From the NCBI RefSeq assembly GCF_019703515.2, contig NC_059368.1, positions 28,637,289-28,701,288 on the forward strand: a DNA stretch of 64,000 nt, given 5' to 3'. Below are positions 34,202 through 43,705 of the stretch, piece by piece (position 1 is the first letter of the stretch; the number at the start of each line of letters is the position of its first letter). The notes beneath the pieces are model-generated. The model saw only the letters and a program-made list of their open reading frames with translations, had not been told where the DNA came from and did not search any database. Source of the stretch: Myxocyprinus asiaticus. Taxonomy: Eukaryota > Chordata > Actinopteri > Cypriniformes > Catostomidae. Both the position numbers and the translations under genes were made by a program.

Positions 34202-34471
34202 ATGCGCAAATATGCGTTTCCCCCAGTAGGCCTACTTGCACAGACCCTGTGCAAGGTCAGGAAGGACAAGGAACATGTCGTCCTGGTAGCACCCTACTGG
34301 CCCACCCAGACGTGGTTCTCGGACCTCACGCTCCTTGCGACAGCCCCCCCCCCCCGGCAAATTCCCCTGAGGAAGGTCCTTCTTTCTCAGGGTCAGGGCA
34401 CCATCTGGCACCCGCGACCAGACCTCTGGAATCTCCATGTCTGGCCCCTGGACTGGACGCAGAAGACCTAA
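34202..34471 (+). pseudogene. DIRS 2 linker between RNase H and recombinase
   Basis: Contains MRKYAFPPVGLLAQTLCKVR, HVVLVAPYWPTQTWFSDLTL and GTIWHPRPDLWNLHVWPLDW, a conserved DIRS block of unknown catalytic role. A run of ten C residues at 34347-34356 lies inside it and is a likely site of length error. Confidence 0.8.
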
Positions 34472-35469
34472 GCGGTCTACCTGCGGTGGTAGACACGATC
34501 ACTCAGGCTAGGGCCCCCTCTACGAGGCACCTGTATGCCTTTAAGTGGCGTCTGTTCGCTAAGTGGTGTTCTTCCCGATGGGAAGACCCCAGAGATGCGC
34601 AGTCAGATCAGTGCTCCCTTCCTGCAGGAGAGGTTGGAAGGGAGGCTGTCCCCTTCCACCTTGAAGGTGTATGTTTCCGGCATAGCAGCACACCACGACG
34701 CAGGTGATGGTAAGTCCTTAGGGAAACATGACCTGATTATCAGGTTCCTAAGAGGTGCCAGGAGGCTGAATCCCCCCAGACCGTGCCTCATTCCCTCATC
34801 GGACCTCTCTGTAGTTCTTCAGGGTCTACAGAGAGCCCCTTTGAGCCTTTGCAGTCAGCCGAGCTTAAGGAACTCTCCTTGAAGACTGCCCTCCTGACTG
34901 CGCTCACTTCCATCAAGAGGATAGGAGACCTGCAAGTGTTCTCTGTCAGCTAAATGTGCCTGGAGTTCGGTCCGGGCTACTCTCATGTGATCCTGAGACC
35001 CCGACCAGACTATGTGCCCAAGTTTCCCACGACCCCTTTTAGGGACCAGGTGGTGAACCTGCAAGTGCTGCCCCAGGAGGAGGCAGACCCAGCCTTGTTG
35101 TTGCTGTGTCCGGTGTGCGCTTTACACATCTATTTGGATTGCATGCAGAGCTTTAGGATCTCTGAGCAGCTCTTTGTCTTCTTTGGTGCACAGCGGAAAG
35201 GAAGCACTGTCTCCAAGCAGAGGATCGCCCACTGGCTCATTGACTCCATAATTATGGCATATCACACCCAGAACATGCCGCCCCCTGTAGGGCTACGAGC
35301 CCTGTCTACCAGGGGTGTAGCGGCCTCCTGGGCCCTGGCCAGGGGTGCCTCTCTAACATACATTTGCAGAGCAGCAGGCTGGGCAACACCCAACACCCTT
35401 GCAAGGTTCTACAACCTCCGGGTGGAACCGGTTTCATCCCAGGTAGTGGCATGCAATACAAGCGGATAA
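34460..35469 (+). pseudogene. DIRS 2 tyrosine recombinase
   Basis: The N-terminal core-binding domain lies at about 34500-34880, in two frames (RAPSTRHLYAFKWRLFAKWC, LSPSTLKVYVSGIAAHHDAG, IIRFLRGARRLNPPRP). The catalytic domain then has LTSIKRIGDLQVFS, with the first catalytic Arg at about 34917, followed by a TAA at 34951. The open frame 34954-35469 carries PPVGLRALSTRGVAASWALA (the second Arg with the His position altered) and TLARFYNLRVEPVSS with the nucleophilic Tyr near its end. It would recombine the circular cDNA into the genome without the 4-6 bp target duplications of integrase elements. Confidence 0.88.
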
Positions 35470-36225
35470 GCCCTGGATAGCCGGTCGGGTGTATCGCTTG
35501 CACATAGCGCCTTCCACCTCCTATTGAGCTGAAGATGTGCGCTGTTAATTCCCAGTAGTGTTCACAAGTTTTGTTCCCTGGTTGACTTCCTCCGAGCCCT
35601 GTGGCAGTTGAGTCTTCGGAGAGACTCTCTGCCGGCCCAGTACACATGCTAACTAAGAGCCCTGTTCTGGGGTAGGTGCTCTGCATGTGGCGGTTCCCTG
35701 TAAGGCTAACTCCATGCAATATATATCTTCCGCTAATTCGTTTCCCTGTTGGCAAACTGCGTCTTCCTTGGGCAGAGCCCCTCTGCCCCAGTCTCCATGT
35801 TTGTAGTAACTCCTCCCCCATTGGGTAGGATCTACCTTGAAGACTATCCACATGGTCGGAAAGACCATGTGACATATTCTTCCACTTAAATATCCCCCCC
35901 TCTCTTTGGGCGAGGTGTGGTCCCCGTGGTGTCTTCTCCTTGGGAGGGACACCCCCCGACTAGACCTGGCGGCCCAGTCGGATAATCCCCCTTCTTTTTT
36001 AGGGAGTGGAAAAAGAGAAGGGGAAAAGAGGCCATGACTGGGTTAAGCCTGTCTCTATCTCTTGAGTAGTCGACTTGTCCCCAAAGGGCCGTTCGACACT
36101 CATAATTATGTTGGGGGAGGTTTCATGTCGACCTGGTGTGCTGGCTATGAGGCACACAGTAGTCTGCCCACCACACACCGGCAGTTCACGTAACACAGTT
36201 CAGCCAATTGTGGCATTTCGTATAG

Positions 36226-36335
36226 GGACCCCCAGTGTCACTACATCAACACAACGTCGAGTGAGTGACAGATAGGGAACGTCATGGTTACTTGTGTAAC
36301 CTCCATTCCCTGATGGAGGGAACAAGACTTTGTGT
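36226..36335 (-). repeat. DIRS 2 internal complementary region
   Basis: The left half (CACTACATCAACACAACGTC, GAGTGAGTGACAGATAGGGAAC) is the reverse complement of the left end at 30561-30610. The right half (AACGTCATGGTTACTTGTGT, TTCCCTGATGGAGGGAAC) is the reverse complement of the extreme right end at about 36560-36612. Confidence 0.9.
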
Positions 36336-36399
36336 CCCTCCTGCCACAATGCTGAAATACCCGCTGAAATGGCTGGACCTTATATCAGCTCCTCAGCAT

Positions 36400-36612
36400 A
36401 AAACCTGAATGAGTGGTTGCATACCAGCTCCTTTTATACCCGTATGTCTGGGGGAGTGGCATGCAAATACCACTCACCAATTTTCATTGGCCTTTTATCA
36501 AAGACCAGGGGTGTCTCGGGCTCCCAAGAGTGACCCCTAGTGTCACTACATCGACACAACGTCTCGTTCCCTCCATCAGGGAACGGAGGTTACACAAGTG
36601 ACCATGACGTTT
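36400..36612 (-). repeat. DIRS 2 right terminal inverted repeat
   Basis: Inverted match to 30561-30745 (for example CCAGCTCCTTTTATACCCGT), with an extra outer segment that pairs with the internal complementary region. Confidence 0.9.
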
Positions 36613-38290
36613 TGTGTATTTCTAAAAAAAAAAAAAATGCCTGAGGAAAATCTACATTTGAGACAAAGTTTTGGCTTTAAAATCACATGCAAGTTTAATG
36701 GACAACACAGAGTAAGACGCTTTTTTTTTCATCAAAATCTCATTATAAACAAGAGTGCACTGCAATCTAGCTGGCAGCAATGTGTTGTCCATGTAAAGGT
36801 GATAGGGTAATCAAAGACAGTGCAGCCAAGAAAAAAGAGAATGACAGAAATGGGGAGGCCCAAACTTGATCAGAGGACTTTGCTGCCACATCCTGCGGAT
36901 AACTTGCGTACATATGGCCAGATAACATCCCTCCAGCTCATGGTTGCCATGGCGACGTGCCTCAGCTCAGAGTATGTCCACATGAGACATACAGTGCAAA
37001 TATATCCTGTAACAAGTATTCACTTAGTCTGGAACAAATATTACACTCGCCTTCACATGCACGGACATGCACAGATGCATTACAAGCATATAAACTCCAA
37101 TTAGCACACTAAGGCTTTCACGCTTGGTTTGATTGCTTGGTCTGAACCTGAGTTTGACTCTTTCCCCTTCTCCCAGCCCTCACTGGTCTCTTCTCATATA
37201 GTTCCTTTGGGGTACAAACCACTATGTTTGCATAATCAACGAGATTACAGTACCATCGTGAGTACTAGCGGCAGCTGTTTAATAACTAGGTAGCCTAATG
37301 ACTCAGAACAAGAAGATGCCAGATTTATTGTTTCATTCATGATTTTGTCTCTTTAAATTGACCACCAAAACTTTTTATGAAATTGCGTTTGTTTGATGTG
37401 GTTGCACTGAAAAAGATGCAACTAATGCAAGACACTTTCCAAGCAATTTATTCATAGAAATCCATTAAACCATAATAAGCAGTGTTGGGTAAGTTACTCA
37501 AAATGTAATCCAATGCAAATTACCTATTACTTCTTTAAAATTGTAAAATGATAATTGAACTGATCACTTAATTGAATGTCAGTACCATTACTAATTATTT
37601 TACTTTTAATTTACTTTCTTAAATACTTTTCACAGAAAAGTTTTTTTTTCACTCAAAAACAGTGTATAAATATCTTCCTTGCTAATTGTCATATGCAAGT
37701 TGTACACTCAGCAGCAAACGTTTCCCCCTTACAATGACTCATTAATGGGTGTACACCCTTTAACTGCCACAGAAATACAAACCAAGAGACATATGAACTT
37801 AATTCATGTTCTGAATGTATTATATATTATGATATGATTTTAGAAATAAATGTAATCCAAGTAATGTACTTAAAAATAAATAAATAATAATGTTCAAATT
37901 AACGGTAAAATATGGGCAGCTGTGGTTGCCAGAAATTTACAGTAAAAATATACAGTGACCATGTTTCAGAACTAAAAATATCTGCTTTTCACATTAAAAT
38001 ATATTGTTAATCACCGTAGGAACTACTAAAGGCCACATTATCGCTTAAAGTTCATCAAGAGTGGCCCTTCCAGGAGCAATAATTAAAAGACTTATAGAGA
38101 CAGTGCACAGTGTTACTCACAAAAATACAAAACATCATCAGCTAAACACGTGACACTAAAACAACGCAAAAAACATACTGAACTACACAAAAAATGTAAC
38201 ATAGAACACCACAATGTACATAACTGATATAAAAAACAATAAGAAAATTAAATATAATATACTAATATAATAAAATATAATGAAATGTGA
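36613..38290. other. Non-coding DNA with interspersed fish repeats
   Basis: At 37482-37870 an AGTGTTGGGTAAGTTACTC start and mirrored AAGTAATGTACTT end fit a common teleost interspersed element. At 37900-37965 there is ACGGTAAAATATGGGCAGCT with AGAAATTTACAGTAAAAATA, another dispersed fish repeat. The rest is unassigned. Confidence 0.5.
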
Positions 38291-38399
38291 TGGGTCACGT
38301 GGACACTTCTGGGAATGCCCGATTATTGTTTTTCACTGTAATTTTAAGAATAAAAGGCAAAAATGTGAAGCTTATAATTTTATAAAAGCACTTACTGTA

Positions 38400-38543
38400 A
38401 TTCTTCAGTTAAAACTCATGTATTATTTCAGCTGTACATAAAATCATGTTAAAACGCATATTGTTTATGTCTTGTGGATATACTTTTGAAACAGTGAGTA
38501 TTTTAACGTTAAAAAATTGGCCCCCATTTGCTTCCATTGTAAG
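38400..38543. repeat. Dispersed repeat, left half (interrupted by gypsy D)
   Basis: Matches about 17760-17893. The sequence continues after gypsy D at 40981. Confidence 0.75.
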
Positions 38544-38563
38544 TGTTGTGATATAAATAGGAT

Positions 38564-39102
38564 CACTGAGACCAGTCAGAGTTGCGGCTAGTTGGCTGTA
38601 ATTACGAATAAAATGCAGGTAGTAATTGGCGAAACCCAGGAATCTCTGCAGGGCCTTGCAAGAATCTGGGGTTGGCCAATCCACCACAGCCTTAACCTTA
38701 GCTGGATCTACCTGAATTCCCTCCGGTGACACAATGAATCCCAGAAAATAAGTGGAACTCGCACTTCTCAGCCTTGACATACAGCCCATTCTCTAGCAGC
38801 CATTGGAGCACTCATCTGACGAGAGCCTGGAAGACTGTGGGGGTGTTGGCTAGACCAAAAGACATAACCAAGTATTCAAAATGCCCCCTAGAGGTGTTGA
38901 AAGCAGTCTTCCACTCATCGTCCTCCCTTATGCAGACCAAATGATAGGCGTTGCAGAGATCCAATTTCGTGAAAAAGTTGTCTCCCCGCAGACGCTCGAA
39001 TGCCAAAGTTATCAACGGCAAAGGGTAAGTGTTCTTCACCGCGATGTCGTTCAGCTTACGATAGTCAATACAGGGATGAAGGGAACCATCCTTCTTATCC
39101 AC
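38564..39102 (-). pseudogene. Gypsy D reverse transcriptase with catalytic box deleted
   Basis: The minus strand reads [60 protein letters not shown] (first catalytic Asp in TKLDL) and [14 protein letters not shown] down to about 38812. After a break it continues with YFLGFIVSPEGIQVDPAKVK and LQRFLGFANYYLHFIRNYSQ to about 38580. The segment that should carry the YxDD box between these two parts is absent. It then runs directly into the 3' LTR remnant. Confidence 0.88.
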
Positions 39103-39368
39103 ATAAAGAACCCCGCACCAGCAGGGGAAGAAGAGGGCCTAATGATCTTAGCTGCCAGAGAATCGGAAATGTATTTCTCCATGGCCTCCCTCTCAGGAGC
39201 TGAGAGCGAGTAAACCACACTTAACCATCCTTAGGGGGACACGTACCTGACTTAAGCTCAACAGCGCAATCGTAAGGACAATGCGGAGGAAGAGAAGCAG
39301 CACAGGACTTACTGAACACCTCCCTCAGGTCATGGTACTTGACAGGAACACGGGAAACATCCACTGGC

Positions 39369-39740
39369 TCATCCTGCAAAACAGAACAAGACACAGGGGA
39401 AGGAGTATGTGCTCCAAGCCAATATTTTGTTTCTGGACCAGTCGATGTGGGGATTGTGTGAGGATAACCAGGAGTGACCTAAGACGACTGGAGCCAGGGG
39501 AGAGTCAATGATATAGAAAGAGGTGAGTTCAGTGTGGTTACCGGAAATGATGAGTCTGATGGTGGTGGTGACCTGGGTGATTTCGGTGAGTTGCATGTTA
39601 CAGAGGGTATGAACCGGAATCTTGTGCTGGGAGTGTGCTCTGGATGAGAAGCTTGTGCCAAGCGTGAGCGACGTTGAAGACGTGAGTCCACTCGAATGGC
39701 GAGGTCGACCAACTCATCGAAGGTCTTGGGTAAGTCCAGA
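39369..39740 (-). pseudogene. Gypsy D gag end and protease remnant
   Basis: In successive frames: DLAIRVDSRLQRRSR (the end of gag before the zinc knuckle), then TTTIRLIISGNHTELTSFYI and [20 protein letters not shown], the C-terminal half of a gypsy protease. Neither a CCHC knuckle nor a D-S/T-G active site is present between them, so a deletion joined the two regions. Confidence 0.75.
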
Positions 39741-39742
39741 GC

Positions 39743-40405
39743 TTAAATCTCATCCTTGATGCGATCAGCCAACCCATGCAGGAATAAGTCCCACTGCGCC
39801 TCCTCATTCCAGTTACAGCTGGCTGCCCATGTGCGAAACTCTATGGAGTAATCAGAGACAGACAAAGTACCTTGTCGTAGTTCCACTAATACTCTGGCAG
39901 CCTCTCTGCCGTGCATCGAATGGTCGAAGACCTTCATAAGCTCACTGGAAAATGACTGGAATGAGGAACAACAAGGATGTTTCTGATCCCACACCGCCGT
40001 ACCCCAAAGGCATGCTCGGCCCGACAGTAATGAGATGACATAAGCCACCTTGGAACCTTCAGTAGGAAAAGCAGATGGCTGCAAAGCAAAAGCTAGAGAA
40101 CATTGAGACAGAAATGCTCTGCAGTAGTTTGGCTCACCCAAATAACTCGCTGGTGGGTTAATGCGAGGTTCGGATTGAAGCGTGGGCAGCATCGCTGGTT
40201 CTGTAGACGTTGGTGGTGGCGGTGTGGGTGCAGGGGACTCACTGGGTGCTGGACTCTGTTGGACGATAGATGAGAGCTCAGTGAATCGTGCCACCAGAGC
40301 CTCGATGGCCGTCCTGGTGGTTTTAGCCAGTTCCTCCTGTTGGGTGATGCATGATTCCTGGTTGGTAAGATATTGTTGTATCTGAGCGAGTCCTGCTGGG
40401 TCCAT
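39743..40405 (-). pseudogene. Gypsy D gag, N-terminal 220 residues
   Basis: An open frame begins with ATG at 40405 (MDPAGLAQIQQYLTNQESCI), has a Pro-rich segment (APSESPAPTPPPPTSTEPAM) and then the conserved gag capsid wording LGEPNYCRAFLSQCSLAF, EGSKVAYVISLLSGRACLWG and LRQGTLSVSDYSIEFRTWAA. It ends at a TAA (39743), after which gag wording continues in the adjacent frame, so the stop reflects an indel. The leader between LTR and ATG is only about 16 bases and lacks a TGG-type primer-binding site next to the LTR. Confidence 0.85.
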
Positions 40406-40421
40406 CTTGATCGGATCATTA

Positions 40422-40980
40422 TGTTGTGATATAAATAGGACCCAGACGCAGGAGTAAAAATATAACTATGTTTAATGAGTGAAAAGTTCAGGTATATGAT
40501 GAAAAAATATGAAGTAGCACAAACAACGGAACAGTCCAGAGACGAGGTGGAAGAAGATGAAGGTGGAGGACTCTGATGGCGGCAGCTGCAGCAGTTAGAG
40601 AGTAGAGGTAATGTATATTCCAGGGTGTGAGATAGTGACGACTGGAGCAGAGAGAAACAGAGGTAAGAAATCCTGGTGAATGGAGCTGATGGTAATGGCT
40701 GGAGCACAGAAAAATAGGCAAAAATATCCAGACTAAAAAAATACAGAGAACAGCGTGAGAACACGAGAAACAAAGCACACAACAAGAGAATGATCTGATA
40801 CTGAACTCACAAAACAGGGCTGCTTATAAGGGAGAGAGAAGATAGTGTGCAGGTGCCGAGCTAATCAAGCAGCGGCTGGTAATGAGCGTTGCTGTTGCTA
40901 CCGTGTGATTAACTCCGCACCAGCAACAACACAAGGGAGACACACAGAAACAAACCAGCAGAATGAATCCTCCCATGACA
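40422..40980 (-). repeat. Gypsy D 5' LTR (559 bp)
   Basis: Reads TGTCATGGGAGGATTC from 40980 and ends CCTATTTATATCACAACA at 40422. The last 20 bases recur at 38544-38563 as the stump of the 3' LTR. Confidence 0.85.
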
Positions 40981-41110
40981 GTAAGTGCCTCACTGTAACC
41001 TCGACAGCCACAAATGCTGTTGATGGAGCTTAACTTTTATTGAACCCAGAATATTTCTTTAATAACTGCAATCAGCTTACACCAAACACTGATAATAAGT
41101 GTGACAGGGA
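40981..41110. repeat. Dispersed repeat, right half
   Basis: Continues the copy begun at 38400 (GTAACCTCGACAGCC, AACCCAGAATATTTCTTTAA) and matches about 17890-18035. Confidence 0.7.
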
Positions 41111-41250
41111 ACAAATGTAATGATGTGAAAAGTGTTATAATTCATCAAACTTTATTTTGTCACTTTGTTTAAGAAAAACTTTGGTTCTTAGCCAGGTGCA
41201 GGAAGACTAAGGGATGGTCCATCATTTCATTATAGGGGAGGAGTTAGGAG

Positions 41251-41261
41251 TATATATAAAA
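41251..41261 (+). promoter_or_regulatory. LTR promoter TATA box
   Basis: TATATATAAAA in the 5' LTR, repeated at 48761 in the 3' LTR. A start of transcription about 30 bases downstream, near 41280, is inferred. Confidence 0.6.
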
Positions 41262-41475
41262 CTTATGCAGAATGGAAATTGCGAATGTTTTACACAGCAT
41301 TTAATCTCGGGGTTTATCACACATTATATCGCACTACTTCCTTGTACTGCATGTATTTGTTTAGAGAAATGTTTATGTTCTTTTGTGTTGCTGATGTGGA
41401 ATACCCCCACCTTGATCAATGGTATATTCCCCTGGTGCTGCACTCTTCAGTCTGCGTGAAACATTCTGAAGAGAG

Positions 41476-41956
41476 GTATGCATCTCTGTCAATGGAAAAT
41501 TCGAACATGTTCCTAGAGTATATTAAATAGAAGTTACAATGAAATCAGAACAAAATACTTTGGTAATACTGTTGTTGACCCGGTTGTGTGTAAAATTAAA
41601 GGTTGTACATGTTTAACACTTGACATAATTTGTATCGCTTTAAACGTGCGATGGTATTTCTATGAACGGTACTTCTGACGTATCAATTTATGTCCTATGT
41701 TCATTTTCATAAGAATGAAGAGGCTTGTTAATGTTAATTTGAGTTTATTTCATTTCGTTGTGGTAAAATTAGTGGTTAATTCATCGCTCAAAGAGTGAAA
41801 TGCGCGCCAGTAATCCACGGTGCATTTTGGGTAATGTAGTTCATGACTATATGGTTAAAGTAAAGAAATTGAAACTGTGAATTGTGACTTTAGTATTGTA
41901 AGTTGCCTGCATATTAGAAGATGGGACAATGTACTTACTAAATGATGTATTTACAG
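41476..41956 (+). other. Intron-like interval inside the 5' LTR
   Basis: Begins GAGAG|GTATGC and ends TTTACAG|ATTGTG, 481 bp. The same interval is at 48986-49466 in the 3' LTR. A segment at 49684-49765 has the two flanking sequences joined exactly at these borders. The GT and AG ends plus the exact junction indicate splicing. Confidence 0.75.
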
Positions 41957-42071
41957 ATTGTGAAACAAGAACAAAGTGTTTGCTTGCAGTAAACACCCAA
42001 GAAAAGGCACTACTGGTATTTGTCCTTATTTGGGGTTGGTCCTCTGGTGCGTCTGGTGTTCCGCTACAGAT

Positions 42072-42089
42072 TGGTGCCGTGACCCGGAT
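42072..42089 (+). promoter_or_regulatory. Primer-binding site for tRNA-His
   Basis: TGGTGCCGTGACCCGGAT starts three bases after the LTR and matches the complement of the 3' end of tRNA-His(GTG) except for one position, from my memory of that tRNA. It primes minus-strand cDNA synthesis. Confidence 0.8.
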
Positions 42090-42277
42090 CAAAGATCAGC
42101 GGCTGCAGATCGCCGGGGACCCAGTTACAACCAGGATTCCAAGGCCACATCTGGTCATCCTAAATAAGAGGAATGTGACGAAGTTGTGAAACAACTCAAC
42201 AGAGAACATTAGACACTGTGTAACACAACGCAAAAGTACAAAGGACAGATAAAGAGACACTATAGACAGGAACTGTA

Positions 42278-43705
42278 ATGAAAATGTCAGTGAACTTTAA
42301 CTTTCAAGAAAGTGATCAGACATCCCAGGGGTGTGTTACTGCTGAGTGTGATATTAACAATGGGAAAAATGTGGATAGTCATGGTGTTGTCACAGGTGTA
42401 ATGAGCACCCCCCAAACACCAACTGGGAATATCGTGGGGATAGGACGGGGAGAGCAGTTGATTAGTATGATTGAACACAGGGCCAGGGATTCTCCAATGT
42501 CCCCATTAGCAATACACAGACCAGGTGCTGGCGTAAGTCGACGAGACGAAGCTGCCCCCAGCCCCAGCCAAAGTCAGCCTGAGGATTTAAAACAAACTCT
42601 AGTAGATCTAGTCAAACAACTAGGCAGTGAAATAGGAACACAAGTAGCCTCAAGTTTTGCAAGTCCAAGGGTTCAAGAGTCTAATGCTGCTATGACCCCT
42701 CCACAGTCAAGCAACACAATGCAGCATCATGACTGGTCAAAAGTAAATCTAATTCTGAAGCCAGAAATAAAGGAACCACCCTTTTTCCGTGGTGATGGCT
42801 CAGACAGATGTACAGTGACTGAATGGCAAGAAATGATACAATTGTACTTGACCAAGAAAGGTTGTAGTGTGTCTGAACGTGGTGCAGAGATAATGGACAG
42901 ATTACTTGGACGTGCTAAGGATATCGTTTGAATTGGGATTCGCAATAGCCCATTAGTGAACATAAGTAGAGACCCTGATGTTATCTATGATATTCTCAGA
43001 CAGCACTTTGGAGTGTCTATTTCTACAACAACCCCTCTAGCTGATTTCTACTCAACATTGCCAAGACAACTGGAAAGCAGCCTTGACTACTGGATAAGAC
43101 TTAATAAAACCATTGATCTTGCCAATGAGTGTTTGCAGAGACAAGGGAAGAGGGTTGATGATCCAGGTCATGAAGCAGCTATGATGTTTGTAAAACACTG
43201 TCCCGAACCAGCCCTCTATGCTGCTTTTCGGAGTAAACCAGTTGAGAGATGGACTGTTGGAGAAGTTCAAGAAATGGTTGATAGTTATCACAGAGACAAA
43301 CTTTCAACAAAACCTAGCAGAGCTCAGCATATAGCAAAAGTTGAAGAGGGAGAAATTTCTGGTGCCTGGTGCATGCCTCAACAGTCTGTTTTTCCAGTTC
43401 CCCAAGCCTCTAACAGTGAACATGCTACAATGGATAGAGTGGTGTTCCTTCTAGAGAAACTGCTTTCCACTCAAGAGAAGAGCCGAGGGAGAGGGAACAG
43501 TCGACCATCAACATCTGCCATCCCTAATGATTTCCCATGCAAAGTGTGTAACGAGCAAAGTCACACTACCCAATCGCACTGTTTTAGAGATGGCCTGTGT
43601 TTCAGTTGTCACAAACCTGGCCACAGGGGGTTTGAGTGTCCAGAAAGGAAACCAGGCACAGCAAGAAAACCTACTTCTTCTGGGCCAATTCACAATTTAA
43701 ACTAA
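42278..43705 (+). pseudogene. Gypsy C gag, one in-frame stop
   Basis: Begins at ATG 42278 (MKMSVNFNFQESDQ). It is a single frame of 475 codons interrupted only by a TGA at 42929-42931, after LLGRAKDIV. The capsid-like part includes FFRGDGSDRCTVTEWQEMIQ and VIYDILRQHFGVS, and LTGFYSTLPRQLESSLDYW-type wording lies near 43040-43095. The nucleocapsid end has a CCHC knuckle CFSCHKPGHRGFEC (about 43600-43641), preceded by an additional Cys/His pair region CKVCNEQSHTTQSHC. The frame ends TTTAAAC-TAA at 43696-43705. Without the TGA it would form the particle that packages element RNA; the nonsense codon is the only visible lesion. Confidence 0.9.
43696..43702 (+). promoter_or_regulatory. Predicted -1 ribosomal frameshift heptamer TTTAAAC
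   Basis: Reads T TTA AAC in the gag frame, immediately before the gag TAA. Slippage by one base backward enters the protease frame, which is open across this point. A six-base spacer (or five, if a G-U pair at 43708 forms) separates it from a possible stem-loop pseudoknot. Confidence 0.75.

Larger units (their letters stand above)
30561..36612 (+). mobile_element. DIRS-like retrotransposon 2, structurally complete (about 6.05 kb)
   Basis: Terminal inverted repeats (30561-30745 and about 36400-36612) share CGTTGTGTCGATGTAGTGAC, AAGGCCAATGAAAATTG and GGGTATAAAAGGAGCTGG. Just inside the right terminus, 36226-36335 is an internal complementary region with one half complementary to each end. The order between them is gag-like region, reverse transcriptase, RNase H, tyrosine recombinase. 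There is no integrase or protease. Reading frames are broken by a few frameshifts and stops, so the copy is probably immobile, but it is far better preserved than DIRS 1. Confidence 0.92.
38544..40980 (-). mobile_element. Ty3/gypsy element D, deletion derivative
   Basis: Minus-strand element flanked by GTAAG at 38539-38543 and 40981-40985. It is inserted into a dispersed repeat whose unbroken copy lies at 17700-18060. The 5' LTR (40422-40980) is complete. Of the 3' LTR only about the last 20 bases (38544-38564, TGTTGTGATATAAATAGGA on the plus strand) remain. Gag is nearly complete. The zinc knuckle, the protease active site, the RT YxDD region, RNase H and integrase are missing or reduced. 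Confidence 0.88.
41116..42068 (+). repeat. Gypsy C 5' LTR (953 bp)
   Basis: Starts TGTAATGATGTG and ends GTTCCGCTACA just before the primer site. It contains a TATA box at 41251 and an internal GT-AG intron-like interval at 41476-41956. Confidence 0.92.

Noticed and set aside
41214..41530. Two overlapping 80-codon frames at 41214-41530, repeated at 48724-49040
   Set aside because: They lie within the gypsy C LTR and are identical apart from LTR differences. No domain is recognisable, so I treat them as chance frames in the exon-1/intron region, although an LTR-encoded peptide cannot be fully excluded.
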